Below, piece by piece: positions 44,505-55,742 of a DNA stretch of 64,000 nt (positions within the stretch are counted from its first letter, which is position 1; every line of letters starts with the position of its first letter). This DNA is from Gremmenia infestans (taxonomy: Eukaryota > Ascomycota > Leotiomycetes > Helotiales > Hamatocanthoscyphaceae). The DNA is taken from NCBI GenBank assembly GCA_032629725.1, contig JAFEVB010000036.1:1116001-1180000 (forward strand), in the 5' to 3' direction. Both the position numbers and the translations under genes were made by a program. Below the pieces are notes generated by a model. It saw only the letters and a program-made list of their open reading frames with translations. It did not search any database and was not told where the DNA came from.

Positions 44505-46117
44505 TTAGAGAAGCGACGCACCCCTCGCCCATCCACTTCGGGGAAGAAACCTCAACTGAATGCCGTGGGTAGGTATTCACAGCCTGAGATCACTCCAGCA
44601 AAAAATCCCCAATACAGTCGACACGACAGATCTGGAATGCTTTCGTAGCATTCCTTGTACGCCGGAAGAAGGAGGTGGATGTTGAGGCCTCAGGCGGTAA
44701 GGGAAGGTCCCTAGTGATAGAGAAATTCATGTTAGAAGGAGAAACTCAGTTTGGCGTACGAAGTCATGTAGACGGAGCTTAATGCGCAAGTGCATATGGC
44801 GGATTAGTGGACCTGTGCAGAACACGAATATGACTCTCTTGTTTTGAGAAGTAGATGTTGGTTACGGAAAGTTGGGAGCTGTTGCAGGAAGAGGCTATGT
44901 ACCTACTTAGTTCCAGTTACGAAGAAAAAACATTAATTCAGAGCATTAAATCGCTAAAGTCCTCGTAAAGCTTGAGAAGTCAAAACCACCCACCCCCTTG
45001 AAACTATAGTTGTCGACTGGTGGACCCTTGGTCGCCCCAAGTCCCAAAACCCGTATTAGAACAACGACATTTGATGATATGATGCTAGCCTAACGCCGAC
45101 AAGCTCCCTAAAACCCGTTTACGAATATTGTATCAAAGGTACTTCCTTCACTAAACACCAAAGACCTCGTATCATGAAGCCTTCTGGCTGAAACGTCCAG
45201 CCGTGAAATCCTACGATACCTCGGCGACGAAATACAATCAACAACCAGACCCCCACTCACAAGATAGACTGAGGTTGAAGTCAAGTAAGGTGACGAGTAC
45301 GAGCGTACAGGAAGGGTTCACAATTCAAAGGAGTGGGAGGCTCATTCATGTCCCCAATACCCCTACAGGAGCAGGGGCAGCGAAAACCGCCCCGCCCCGC
45401 AATTTAGGGGGTGACATACACGATCAACCTCGTCCAACTGCTTCAACCTGATCTACTTTCAGTTTCGCAGACATGACGCGTCTGAAGGAATAAGGATTTA
45501 CGAAGTTACTTCTAAAAATAGGCCTATGATTATTGGAGGTTTTTTGGGGGGGCAGATTTCGGAGATAAATACGCAGCAGCGTGCGTGGGGCGCAGTAGGG
45601 TAGACTTGCTGATTTGACGGCATTTACGAGCCGTTTTCTTCCTCCCAGATACGATTCACCGTATTTGGTCGAGGTGGGAATTTTTTAACTGAATCATAGC
45701 AAGCCTAATCTAGGGGAATTAACCATAAAAGAATGAATCCATAAAAATAGAAAAACCAGAAACAGAAACAAATGTAGCCAAACTTGATTCTGTCACCGCT
45801 TAGTGTAAACACGTATATCTTGTTACTCATCGCACAGTAATAATTAAGTAATACAAGGCAACAAATGTATTATCAAGAGGAGTGATCTAGTAGTGCCATC
45901 GCTAGACAGCCGTCGTAATTGAGAAGAGTAGCAAGCCAAAACAAAACGCCGGCTTCCATATTGTCCGTCGTGCTGTGTGCCGAAAGTAATCCTCATTGAA
46001 ACTAGCAATTAACCTCCCCATACGATACCCTAACAAAGCAGCTCGCAGTCGAGCAATGTATCCAAAACCGCTGGTGCATTTTAAAGAACTGTCTGTTCAT
46101 AGAGTATCATCAGATCG
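44505..46117. other. Intergenic region, no gene supported
   Basis: 1.6 kb between convergent genes. A short plus-strand frame at 45203-45451 is Pro/Thr-rich and unsupported. The stretch 45690-45860 is AT-rich. Nothing else is recognised. Confidence 0.45.
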
Positions 46118-47180
46118 TTATTGCGCTGGAGGGGCACCCCACTGAGCCGACAACCAATTCCAAAACGAGACTGGTTGCACATTGACAAGTGGGTTGAGGT
46201 TCGGATTCTCAAAGTCGTACCTTCGTTGTTCGGTCGCAATCAACTCTTGAAATCGAGCCACTTTCGCGTAGTCTTGGTAATATGTAGCGTGCTGAAGATG
46301 GGCAACCAAGTCCCGAGGCTCAATGACATCCGTCGAGAACATTGGCACTGTACAAGTCAGCATCTTATCCTTGAGGTTAAAGATATAGTTCTTACTTCTT
46401 CGAATAGCTGCGGCCCACTGCAAGATTTCAGTTACCGTCCTTCGCTCTCCGGACATTCTGAACTCTCCTGGCCAAGTTTGCAGACCTAGGTCAAGGGCTG
46501 CAATGACGAATCTCCCTACATCGTAGACCGAAGTCAAACATATGTAGACAGGTTGGCCAGACGTAGTGCGTTCGACTACCTCGGCAGTTCCATGGCGGGC
46601 GTTCATCAAGTACGAGCCTTCGTTTTGGATACCAGTCGATGTGCCGATATCAAGGGCAGCCATCCCACCGTTAGCAAACCGCTCGTAGAAGATACCACAG
46701 GAGAATATTGTAAAGCGCATTCGGTGACGAGGGTGGCTGTCCCAGTGTCGAAGCCGATCAATTGTAGCTCGCTTCCCACGGTCTAGAGGGTCATTGTCAG
46801 TTCTTCGGGCAGGTGGTCCTTCAAATTCTGCTGGAACAAATCTGCGTACGCCAGAGTGGGCAGCAGCATCGATAAGGTTGATCTGAGGAACACCGGAGAC
46901 GGTTGATATGACAAGATCAATACCTCTCAGGGTATAACGGAGGTCATCTTGGCTGTCATAGTCGACGACAGCGACCTGATATCCGTTCGAAACCAATGCA
47001 GGCTGGTCCTGGGTGGATAATTAGTGTCTCTATATCTGTCGGGATATCTTCTTCAGAGCTTACTTCTCGAGAAAGTATGATGAATGGATGGACCGTGTCG
47101 TTGAGGTATTGAGCAAAGATTTGGGCTAAGCCGCCAGAGCCTGCTATGGCTATTCTCATCATGTTGCCGGAAGAGTTCAT
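46118..47180 (-). CDS. NmrA-like / isoflavone-reductase-like NAD(P)-binding protein
   Basis: Three exons (complement of 46118-46347, 46396-47008, 47064-47180) give 319 aa. The Rossmann start is MRIAIAGSGGLAQIFAQYL (GxGGLA variant of the GxxGxxG loop). A PALVSNGYQVAVVDYDSQDDL strand follows, then DLVISTVSG and the family segment GVRRFVPAEFEG. This is the atypical short-chain dehydrogenase fold shared by isoflavone reductases and the nitrogen regulator NmrA. It may be a reductase or a cofactor-sensing protein; the usual catalytic Lys is not evident. Intron 46348-46395 is 48 bp and stop-free. No link to the PKS 8 kb away is shown. Confidence 0.88.
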
Positions 47181-49897
47181 CTCAAGTTCGTAGCTGGTAT
47201 ATATTCAAATGAAACGGGTCTATCGAAGGTACACGCTCCTTTTCAAAGCTTCGTTGGTCAACAGGAGCCGGGCATTCTTCATTCACAACATATACCATAA
47301 GGCAGAATCATGGCGCTCTACTAAAAGAGGCAAATAATCTTCAATATTAACCAGGCAATTAGTCACTTCGTGACGCAAGATTTCCGCTGTAATGTGGATG
47401 GGTAGACTGGGTCAGAAGTGCATGGCATGGTACAATATTTTCCGCTTTTTCTACGCGGACGAATAACGGTAGGGTGGAGAAGTAAAGTTCTATGCTGAAG
47501 GAATTCATAGGATGCTGCTGAAGGTAATGTGATTAGAAAAGCCACTGGGATTCTAGGTTCGTGGCGAATCGGTTGCCGAATACCCTAGAAGCATTCTAAG
47601 ACGTGGTGCGATGCGCGCAAGTATATCCCTGGACATAGAAGAAAGACCGAAACCTCGACATGGTGCCTATTCTGAGGCTCTTTGGACGCATGATAGAAGT
47701 GTGCTGACATTGTGACACCTACCCTTTAGAACCGCTCTAACGAATAGCAATCAGAACCGGTGGGAACTTCTGTACCTGCGTAGGATGTAGCGTGAGTACA
47801 TAATGTCCTAGCTTCATAAGGCTGAAACTTGAAATTTCTGCTATCATGCCCACTATTGACTGCGCTCTGTTCGCACTAGAAGATAGCAGGTTGCTTGATC
47901 CCATGGAAGGTGTAATAGTAGCAGAATCACAGAGATATGGATGTAGGAGCTCAAATGTTGATGTAACTCTCGGGCTAAGCACTTCAACCTTGAAAACGAG
48001 TATGAAGGATAGGTACAATGCGATGCAGTATCACATTGTATTCCTCAATCGATGGCCTACTAGTCTTCCATGTGGCGTGGCAGCCTAGGGTTCATTTCTA
48101 ATAACATATGTCAGCAGCGAACAAAAGCTCAGGATCATCAAATCATACGGAGAACATTTTAGGCTACGCGGGGGTGACAGGATATAAGAACGCTGACAGA
48201 GGCTCTCATTCGTGTGCCCTATAATACCGGTATTTTTAAAGACGTGGAAGGGCAATAGAGACCCTCTGTAGAGAGTGGGCTAGCCCCTGGACCCCCTTAG
48301 ATACCGTCAGAGACCAAGGTGTATGGGTCACGATCCCAGCTAGTTCCCAGCTTGTTGAAGCGGGGATCCGTGGTCAAGCAGGCAGGTGCATTTCGGTATG
48401 CAAAATGGATGACCGGTGAGACCCTCGAACAAACAAACCAATGAGAGGGCTGACGGTCACCAAGCTTAAACATGTGCGAAAGGAGTTCAGATGGTCTAAG
48501 CCGGCAGCTCCGTGATCAGAGAAGCATGCTCAAGGCAGTGTCTCCCGCCATATGCATAGGAGGAACTGAAACGTCCGATTCGGAAGAGTAATGTCTCTTG
48601 GGTGACCAGTAATCAGATTCTGTAGGGACCGTTTGGGAATACGACGAGTGCTCGATATTTCCACGTCCATTTCAACGTCCTTTTACTGCACAACATCTAG
48701 CCAGTGGAATAGGGACAGGAGATATCCATCGACCGGGAATTGAGCTCAAGGGAATGATTGGAGAGAGAAAGTGTGAGATTTGTGACTCTGAGTGGGGAAT
48801 TAAGTCGACCGCCGTAAGGCTGAAAGAGAACCACAATGCGCGCTACCTGCATCTGCATCTGCATGCGAGGGCCATGCCCATGCCCATATCGTACAGTATG
48901 TGGGACCCACGTTGGAGCCTGGCCGCTCTTTAACGGCACCGCGTTTGAGGACGTGCTCTCCCTCCACACAAGGATGGATTGTTACTGTAGTTCAGTGCGG
49001 CTGAACAAGAAGTAGGGGCCTACGATTTCATGCAGTACGTGACGACATGGATGGCGATCGGAAGGGTGACTCTATGAGGCTCTAGAATATCTGATGCAAA
49101 CCGCAGCTAAAGGTGAACAGTTTCATGATTGCAGGTCGGGAGAGTAAGCAAGTGGTTGGAAGAAGAGGGTGGTTTGAGGAAGGTGGTTGTCCCTAACCCA
49201 GAAGCCGCATTGCTGCCAAGAAGTCAGATCCGATCATGTGACCAGTGTTTGTCTCCGCAAAAGGGGCTGCTGCTGTGGCCCCCAAGGTTCAGTAATGAGT
49301 TCGCATGCATCCTTCGTATCCATCGTTAGGAAATCGAGACCATAACTCAAAACACCAATCAAAAATGAGGCCTTTTAAGAAAATATAAAGAGAAAAGAAA
49401 AATGAGGTGCTTGAAGTGGTCATAAGAAGGGCAATTGGCAACAGTGAACATTGCTTGCAGCCATCACCGACAACTACCCAGGCACTATTGACTTTCTTAA
49501 GTAACCAGAACGTGATACCTTTAAGATGGATTTCATAAAGCAGATCGGAAAGCAAAAACAGAAGCAGAAGCAAAAGCAAAAGCAAATGCAAAAGCAAAAG
49601 CAAAAGCAGTTAAGTCTTTAGGAGTGAAGACACACACTCGAAGACACCACTCTAGATGTGACTCCCAACGATCAATTCACCAGACAATCCTCACCCTGTT
49701 ATTAAATATTCACCTAAAAGGGAGAACAAACGTCGAAAAACCATGATGACAAGCTAGGAGAGAGTGCGAGCAATAATGAAGAGTAGAGCATAACCGGTCA
49801 CATCGCCGAAGAAGAACAACTCCGTATCAGACAACAACACAGCAACAAGTAAAGGCAATCCGATACTCAAAGACACGTATGACCCCTGATTATCGAG
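47181..49897. other. Gene-poor region
   Basis: 2.7 kb of divergent intergenic DNA between the NmrA-like gene and the next plus-strand gene. Short frames (for example 47737-48018, 48697-48969, 49289-49603) have no protein-like support. It holds GCATCT units near 48847 and the GCAAAA microsatellite listed separately. The segment 48190-48480 is rich in GGG/CCC words, but no RNA fold could be recognised. Confidence 0.45.
49549..49608 (+). repeat. GCAAAA microsatellite
   Basis: About nine imperfect AGCAAA/AGCAGA hexamers in tandem, AAGCAAAAGCAAAAGC style. It lies about 290 bp before the next gene. The minus-strand frame through it is only a Leu run. Confidence 0.9.
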
Positions 49898-50710
49898 ATG
49901 GGAGCCTCTGCCGCCAAGGACGACTATCAAAAACACCACTTGTCGATGAGTCCATCTCCACAACCACCCCCCAAATACGGCCAATTCTCTTTGGAGCTTT
50001 GCGACACGCCGCCACCGGAGAAGACCCCGACAACGAAGGATCGTAGATCAGCTCAGAGAGGATCTGCTTTTGCCAGAGAAGTCCTCCGCCCGCACTACGG
50101 TGGTATCACTCCAAGAAAAAATCGTGTCTCAGCAAGCCACCCTGTAGATACATCTGATGGCGGCTGGACGGGTACACTTCACGAAGTAGAAACCTCGCAA
50201 CAACAATCTGACGACCCGTTCATCGATGGTTCCATCTCAACTTCTCCCTTTGGCGCCGAGATCACCGCTCGCAAATCACACAATCGTGTACTTTCCAACG
50301 ACTCCGAGGTCGAGATCGTCCGCTACCCAAGAAAACACACCGTCAACACATCACACAGCAGAGATATCGACACCCTGCAGCTCCAAGCTTCCAGCGGCAA
50401 TCTCCTCGGCTCAAAAGAGGTCTCGATCACTGATGTTAGTCCGGGCACTTACCATACGAACCACTTCATACACGGCGAGCAGCTAGTGTTCAGCCATGTC
50501 AAAGTCAAGAAGCCCCGCTCGGTACCTCAGCCAGACAAGGAAACCACCCGCAAGCGCAAGCGTAAGGTTCGCGATGAGTATCTAATCCCGCTCGCTGGCC
50601 AAGTGATCGGTAATGAGACGGGTAGGGAACTTGCTCTTAAGTTTCGCGAGGATGCGAATCGCTGGTGGAAGATTGTCGTTAATCCTACTGGTCGATGGAC
50701 TGATTCTTGA
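49898..50710 (+). CDS. Hypothetical protein with basic C-terminal region
   Basis: A single-exon frame of 270 aa. It starts MGASAAKDD, which could be an N-myristoylation signal (Gly2, small residue at 6). The middle is Ser/Thr/Pro-rich and disordered. The C-terminal quarter has a nuclear-localisation-like block (RKRKRKVRDEYLIP), then an amphipathic helix and RWWKIVVNPTGRW. No family is recognised. Myristoylation and nuclear signals point in different directions, so location is open. The composition is protein-like throughout, which favours a real gene. Confidence 0.55.
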   Translation: MGASAAKDDYQKHHLSMSPSPQPPPKYGQFSLELCDTPPPEKTPTTKDRRSAQRGSAFAREVLRPHYGGITPRKNRVSASHPVDTSDGGWTGTLHEVETSQQQSDDPFIDGSISTSPFGAEITARKSHNRVLSNDSEVEIVRYPRKHTVNTSHSRDIDTLQLQASSGNLLGSKEVSITDVSPGTYHTNHFIHGEQLVFSHVKVKKPRSVPQPDKETTRKRKRKVRDEYLIPLAGQVIGNETGRELALKFREDANRWWKIVVNPTGRWTDS

Positions 50711-51946
50711 ATGATTTCGATGGTGAGTATTCTTCGAACATCCATGTTAGTAGCTGTCATATTAACATGATTCTAGGGCTTGGACGAATAGGGGAGAGAA
50801 AATCGCGTATTGTTTTGAGTTCTGTTTTACTTCGTTGGGTGCGATTGGAGGACTATTCCCGCGATATTTCAAGGTGTCTAGTTTGCTTTTGCTGAAGGCA
50901 GTATGGAGGAGACTTGATTGCAGATGACAAGTTGTAAACACCAGCCAGCTCCTGGACAAGAAGAATACAATATTCGTGTATTGTTCTTAGGGTTGCCCCC
51001 TCGTTTTATGAGACTGCTATTCATTTCTCAACCTAAGATAAGGGCGTCCGGCGTCCGGGAGAGCGTTCCTACTTCTTCAGGTCAGAGGCACCTACCTACT
51101 ATCTGACTGTTCTTCCATATCGGGGACACGCTACTTTTCGATATTCCGATGAAGCTCTCTTTTTCGCGGACTGCTTTACTTTCTCGTCAACACTATCATT
51201 TTCTCTTTCCAAGTGGACATCTTCGATCCGATGCATCATTCAGCCCCGGTACCTATAATTCTCAAGTGAGAATACCAGAGAAGCTTGGGAGATACTCTCG
51301 ATAAATGATATTGTGTGAACAAATGAGATAATTCTCCAAGTAGAATCATATGTCCACGACTTCTTATCCAACATTCAGATCAACATCCCAAGTTCGAATC
51401 CAGGGTAGATTAATCATCAAGGCAGGCAGTCCTTATAGTACACACAAGACTATAGCTACGCCGCATCCCAGATCGCCTCACCACCTACCATATCCCCCAA
51501 ACACCAAACAGCGCCGCTTCCTGACCAGGCTTCCAGCTTAATTCCTTTACCTTGGTGTTTATGAGTCAGCCCGCGCACTTCAAAAACTCCTTCTAGCATA
51601 GAAATGGCAAGTATTGTAAAGTGGCGAGCGAGCGCGCTGCGCAAGGCTGCCATGATCCTTCGGGTTCAACGAACCGAAACCCGAAATCTCGGGATAGAAT
51701 ACTATGCAGCTGATGACTATAAGGCTGATTGATAATCTGTATTGTTTCATAGACGCGTGCAAAGAATGTGGGCATGAATGGAAAGTGGCAAGTTACTTCT
51801 TCTCTTGGATTGAGACTAAAGATGTGTTTTACGGGGTTTCTAATTTTTGTATGTTGAATTTTTAAGGTAGACTTGAAGCTATTCGTACAACCAATTTCTT
51901 GCATGCAGATCCTTATCCAGCGATCAAGAACATCTAAACCTCCAAT
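50711..51946. other. Intergenic region, no gene seen
   Basis: 1.2 kb between a plus-strand gene and the 3' end of the transporter relic. Only short frames are present. An isolated AGTTCGAATCC at 51391 resembles a tRNA T-arm but has no tRNA around it. Confidence 0.5.
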
Positions 51947-53205
51947 CTAAGATTCCTTAGAAGCCCCCAATTCCATCTTCCCCTCCTTCAACCTCCAGGC
52001 GCAAAGCGCATCAAACACCAAGATATCAAAGAAAGTAAACACCCAACTGCCCCCAAACACCAGACTATGATACGTCCACGCATCCGCCTCATCCAGATGC
52101 GCAACCTGGTACACAATGGCCCACGGAATCACATACAGGATGTTTGAAGCGAGGGATTGGTACAGATACCGATGCGGTCGCGTCGCGAGCAGGATGGTAG
52201 CGAGCTGTGTGGACACGGCGTAGAAGATGTAGCACCAGTCGATCGTTTGCCACATGCGTGCCCTGATTCTCGCTACGGTGGAGTTGCTCAGGTAGTGTGC
52301 AAAGGGCCGGGCTCCGAGGAAGGAGAGGAGGAGGCAGATGGGGATTTCAATTAGCAAGGCGAGGCGATGGATGTTAGATCAGGGCGGATTATGGCTCGTG
52401 TGTCTTTGAAAGGGATAGCTGGGGTGAGGGTTGCGTTTGCGTGTTCTAGCCGGTGTTTTCCCCAGAGGTGCCCGATGAATGTTAGAGAGGTGGCTTCCAG
52501 TGCTTGTACGGGGACCATGATTAGGTCCCAGCGGATGGTGTTGAAGAGGCCCCAGGCGGTCAAGTAGTTCGAGCCGAGGGAGACGATGCCGTGAACAAGC
52601 CACAGGTAAAGGGCGTTGCGGACGGCGGATTCGGCGAGTGTGAGGATTTCGGGGCGGGCTAGAACGCTGAGGGCGCGGAAGCTGGGGCGTGTGCTATGGT
52701 TGTCTTCGGGTGCTTGGGCAGAGTCAGGGAGTAGTACCCCGTTCCTAGTAGTGTAAAGGAAGTAGCAAAGACCAGCTATGGAGGCCGTCATATTGCATGC
52801 AAGTTGAATAGCTCCCTGCATATTTACTGTAGGCGTGAAGCTTCCGACATGGAATCGTGACACGATGAGCAGATTGAGGATGATGTTGACTGCGAACTTA
52901 TCACAGCTGATTACCAATGGGACATCTGTAGTAACGATGTAGGAGGGGTCGATGTTGGCTACCCAGAGTTTGGAAAGCGTTGAGTAGAGAGCCGGAAAGG
53001 AGAAAGGTGCCAGATTGAAGACCAGGGCCTGGCGTATCTTCTGAGTATTAGTATGTCTAAGATTTTGAGGGGAAGCATACGTATTGCGAGAACAGATCGA
53101 TCTCATATCCTTCCATGTCCTTAGTGAGTCTCCAGTATTGGGGCTAGAACTGTTTGGCCGTAGATCTGAGCCAGGATTGACATTTACTTCGTCAGATGGC
53201 ACCAT
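51947..53205 (-). pseudogene. Decayed multi-pass transporter, MATE-like, frameshifted
   Basis: A membrane protein frame starts at ATG 53205 (MVPSDEVNV) and runs to a stop at 52351. The homologous continuation lies in another phase and ends at 51947. The join near 52355-52380 needs a single-base shift, and no GT..AG intron can bridge it. About nine hydrophobic helices are seen, including LWVANIDPSYIVTTDV, SLTFIGHLWGK and WCYIFYAV, which resemble fungal MATE/MOP-family proteins. A full MATE protein has twelve helices, and the TTDV-PLVIS stretch may mark an internal deletion. The family call is tentative. A sequencing error at the shift is the main alternative to real decay. Confidence 0.5.
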
Positions 53206-55742
53206 TTTGTAACGATGGCGAGGCGGCAACAACACAGAGAACAGGGAAATTAAATAAATGTTCAGCTTCTTTCAATTGCCTTATCTGCATTCTGGAATAT
53301 AGATTCGTTAACTGATGAATGATTGTGGCATCACAGAAACCGTGATGCGGGGAAGTGGAGGTTTTTCTGATTGGAGCAGAAAGAAAACGAACATGGTTTG
53401 TAGAAGCGGAATGGTGTGCTTGACAAGCATATTCAATATTTCTTTATGTTTGTAGTTGAAAACAAAATATCTGATACGTGCTTCATCGGGAATAGCTGCA
53501 AAGAGATAAAAGTGCGAAACGGCAGGTCAAAAAGGGGGAAACTGCATCATGAAAGATACGAAACATAAATATATTCCGAGCCTTGTTTTGCAAAATTCTC
53601 ACAATCTACTCTCTGCAAGACAGCATTCACTTGAAGCATTCACGACCTTCCCCTTATCCACGTAGTCTTCATTGTAGTAAATGCTTCGACTTACGCTCGC
53701 CATATCAAATCTTACTCACCGAGCCTCGCAAACTCAGCAAATAAATAGTCGTCAAACAACTTCTTTCAACTTCTTCGGCACGTGCGTATTAGAGACGACA
53801 ACCTCGGCGCGTTCATCAAAGTCCAAAAAGCCGCAACTAGGATGACTATCACGGATTGTGAGAGATTGTGTAGACATCTTAGGTATCGAGTGATACTGTC
53901 TTATTAGGCTAGAACAAGCAACCCCAAAGTTAGAAATGGAAGTTGATGGTTGTAGAGCAGACGGATACAAATGAAGTCTTATACTTGGGTGTAGTGGTAA
54001 ATGCCTTTCTAAACAGTCCGTCCCTCCACCAGATGGGTGCCTCATCTGTCACGTAATCAATATAGAGCCCCAAGTACCCCGCTGATCCGAAATTAGAAAA
54101 GCATCAATAGCCTTAATTCAATTTCTTTACAATGTTTTACGGTCTTCTCCACAAAAAGCCGCCAAAAGAAACACGGAAAGTGTAACTAAAGACCGAGGTG
54201 AAGAAAATTGTACAACACTGTATCACTATATGCGTTATCGGTGGAATTCAGGTACCTACCAAGCAACAAACACTTGCCTTCATCTCTAGTCGCAGTGCTT
54301 CCGGGATCTTTACAACATAGAAACCGTATTGTCGCATCATATAGAGTGCTTGCATTGTAGGAAGACGTTGAGCAGTAGAAATTTGCACTCGGAGAAATAG
54401 CAGAAAGGCCAACCTCGTGACTAAAGAGGTCGACACGTGACCTATACTCTCCAGAGCGTGAAGTCGGCAAAAGAGGAAGCCTCTTGCTCGGCAAGTAAGT
54501 TTTGAAAAGGTCATTAGAGAAGGAAGAAGAGGGAGACAGAGGTACAAGGTTAGATATCAGAAGTCTCTACTTAGACAACAACAAACACCAAACAGAGTCG
54601 ACAGACCCGCAACAGGCCTGTAGTATCGCGACTCACCACTTGATGCTAAGGTAAGCAAATATAGATTGAGGCTTGAAATCTTCAGTGCACCGGCCCGCCG
54701 TCCGGTACATAAACACAAGGCAGTGCAGTGCTTAGAGAAGAGTGGGGTAAGCATCTGGAAGACATGCCATGCCTGTGATGCAACCCTGGAAAGAGCTATA
54801 AGAGGCTACCTAGATACGCCAATATATCTCACTGCCCCCATTGTAAGAATAGGCTAAATGGAGAGAGGATGGGAGTTGTGTCTCCCGAAACTTGGCATGC
54901 ACACGTGATATCCTTCACTCGCTTGTCAGTAAGCGCCGAATGAAATTCCTACGAAGCGCGAAGACGACATCCAATCATCTCCCCTCTATCTGCAGTCTTT
55001 AAATAGTGCCAAACACCATGACAGCGCCTACATACATGAACTGATCCGGTCTGACCACAACAGCACGCGAAAAGACATCCCTTCGAGGCTCATCCTCTGG
55101 GGAAACGCACCTCAACTGTTAACAATGACGTGGGATCCCTTCCATGACCATCTACTCTGAGTTGAGGCGTTCTCTATTGGCGCTGGAAATAGCCCCCCAG
55201 CTGCAAGGCAGGAGACGAGCCCATTTATAGGCCAGCGTTAAGCTGACTATCTGGCTACCTATTCGACTATCTAAAGTTTGGTATAGCACCCAGCATCGCG
55301 GGGTTCGTTTGTACTGTATCATCTCTTCGTTGCCGCCAGCTTGTATCATCATCTTTCTCATTTTCTCATCTCATTTTCCTTTCTCTCTCCTTTCTCCGCT
55401 TTCTATCTGCATTTCCATTTCCATTTCCTTGTGTTTACGGACTGAGAATGGGTTGTCGATTGCGAGGCATTTATTTACTACAATTTTAATAATGTATGGG
55501 ACGCTGGTCGATCCTGAGACTCTAATATTTTCTTCAAGGTCAGTCACATCCTTCTCATGTCTGAAATGGTGCCGCCTGGGGGTGTTGGGGTCGATGTATG
55601 CAGCCCAACGCGTTGAAACGGTACAGCATGTACAGCCTCTTCAGCAGATTAACACTGCCTTCTAAACATACTCCCTTATGGCACCGAAGATTGGACTCGG
55701 AGAACAAATAAGAAATGCTAACAACTCCTTCCAACAGCTCCC
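53206..55742. other. Gene-poor region
   Basis: 2.5 kb without a supported gene. A 41-codon minus-strand frame (53877-53752) has protein-like composition but no context. Frames at 54186-54547 are not convincing. CATTTC/CCATTT units occur near 55409-55430. The last few hundred bases should hold the promoter of the CFEM gene. Confidence 0.45.

Noticed and set aside
46118..47180. NmrA-like gene as a member of a PKS cluster
   Set aside because: It lies 8 kb away beyond DSN1 and an unknown gene; distance and gene content give no support.
48290..48330. TTAGATACCGTC resembling small-subunit rRNA, and a GC-rich context suggestive of a group I intron
   Set aside because: The match is about ten bases and neither rRNA nor intron core elements continue on either side.
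51385..51405. AGTTCGAATCC resembling a tRNA T-arm
   Set aside because: The flanking bases do not form the stem and no upstream tRNA arms exist.
53752..53877. 41-codon minus-strand frame with protein-like composition
   Set aside because: Too short and isolated; no upstream exon found.
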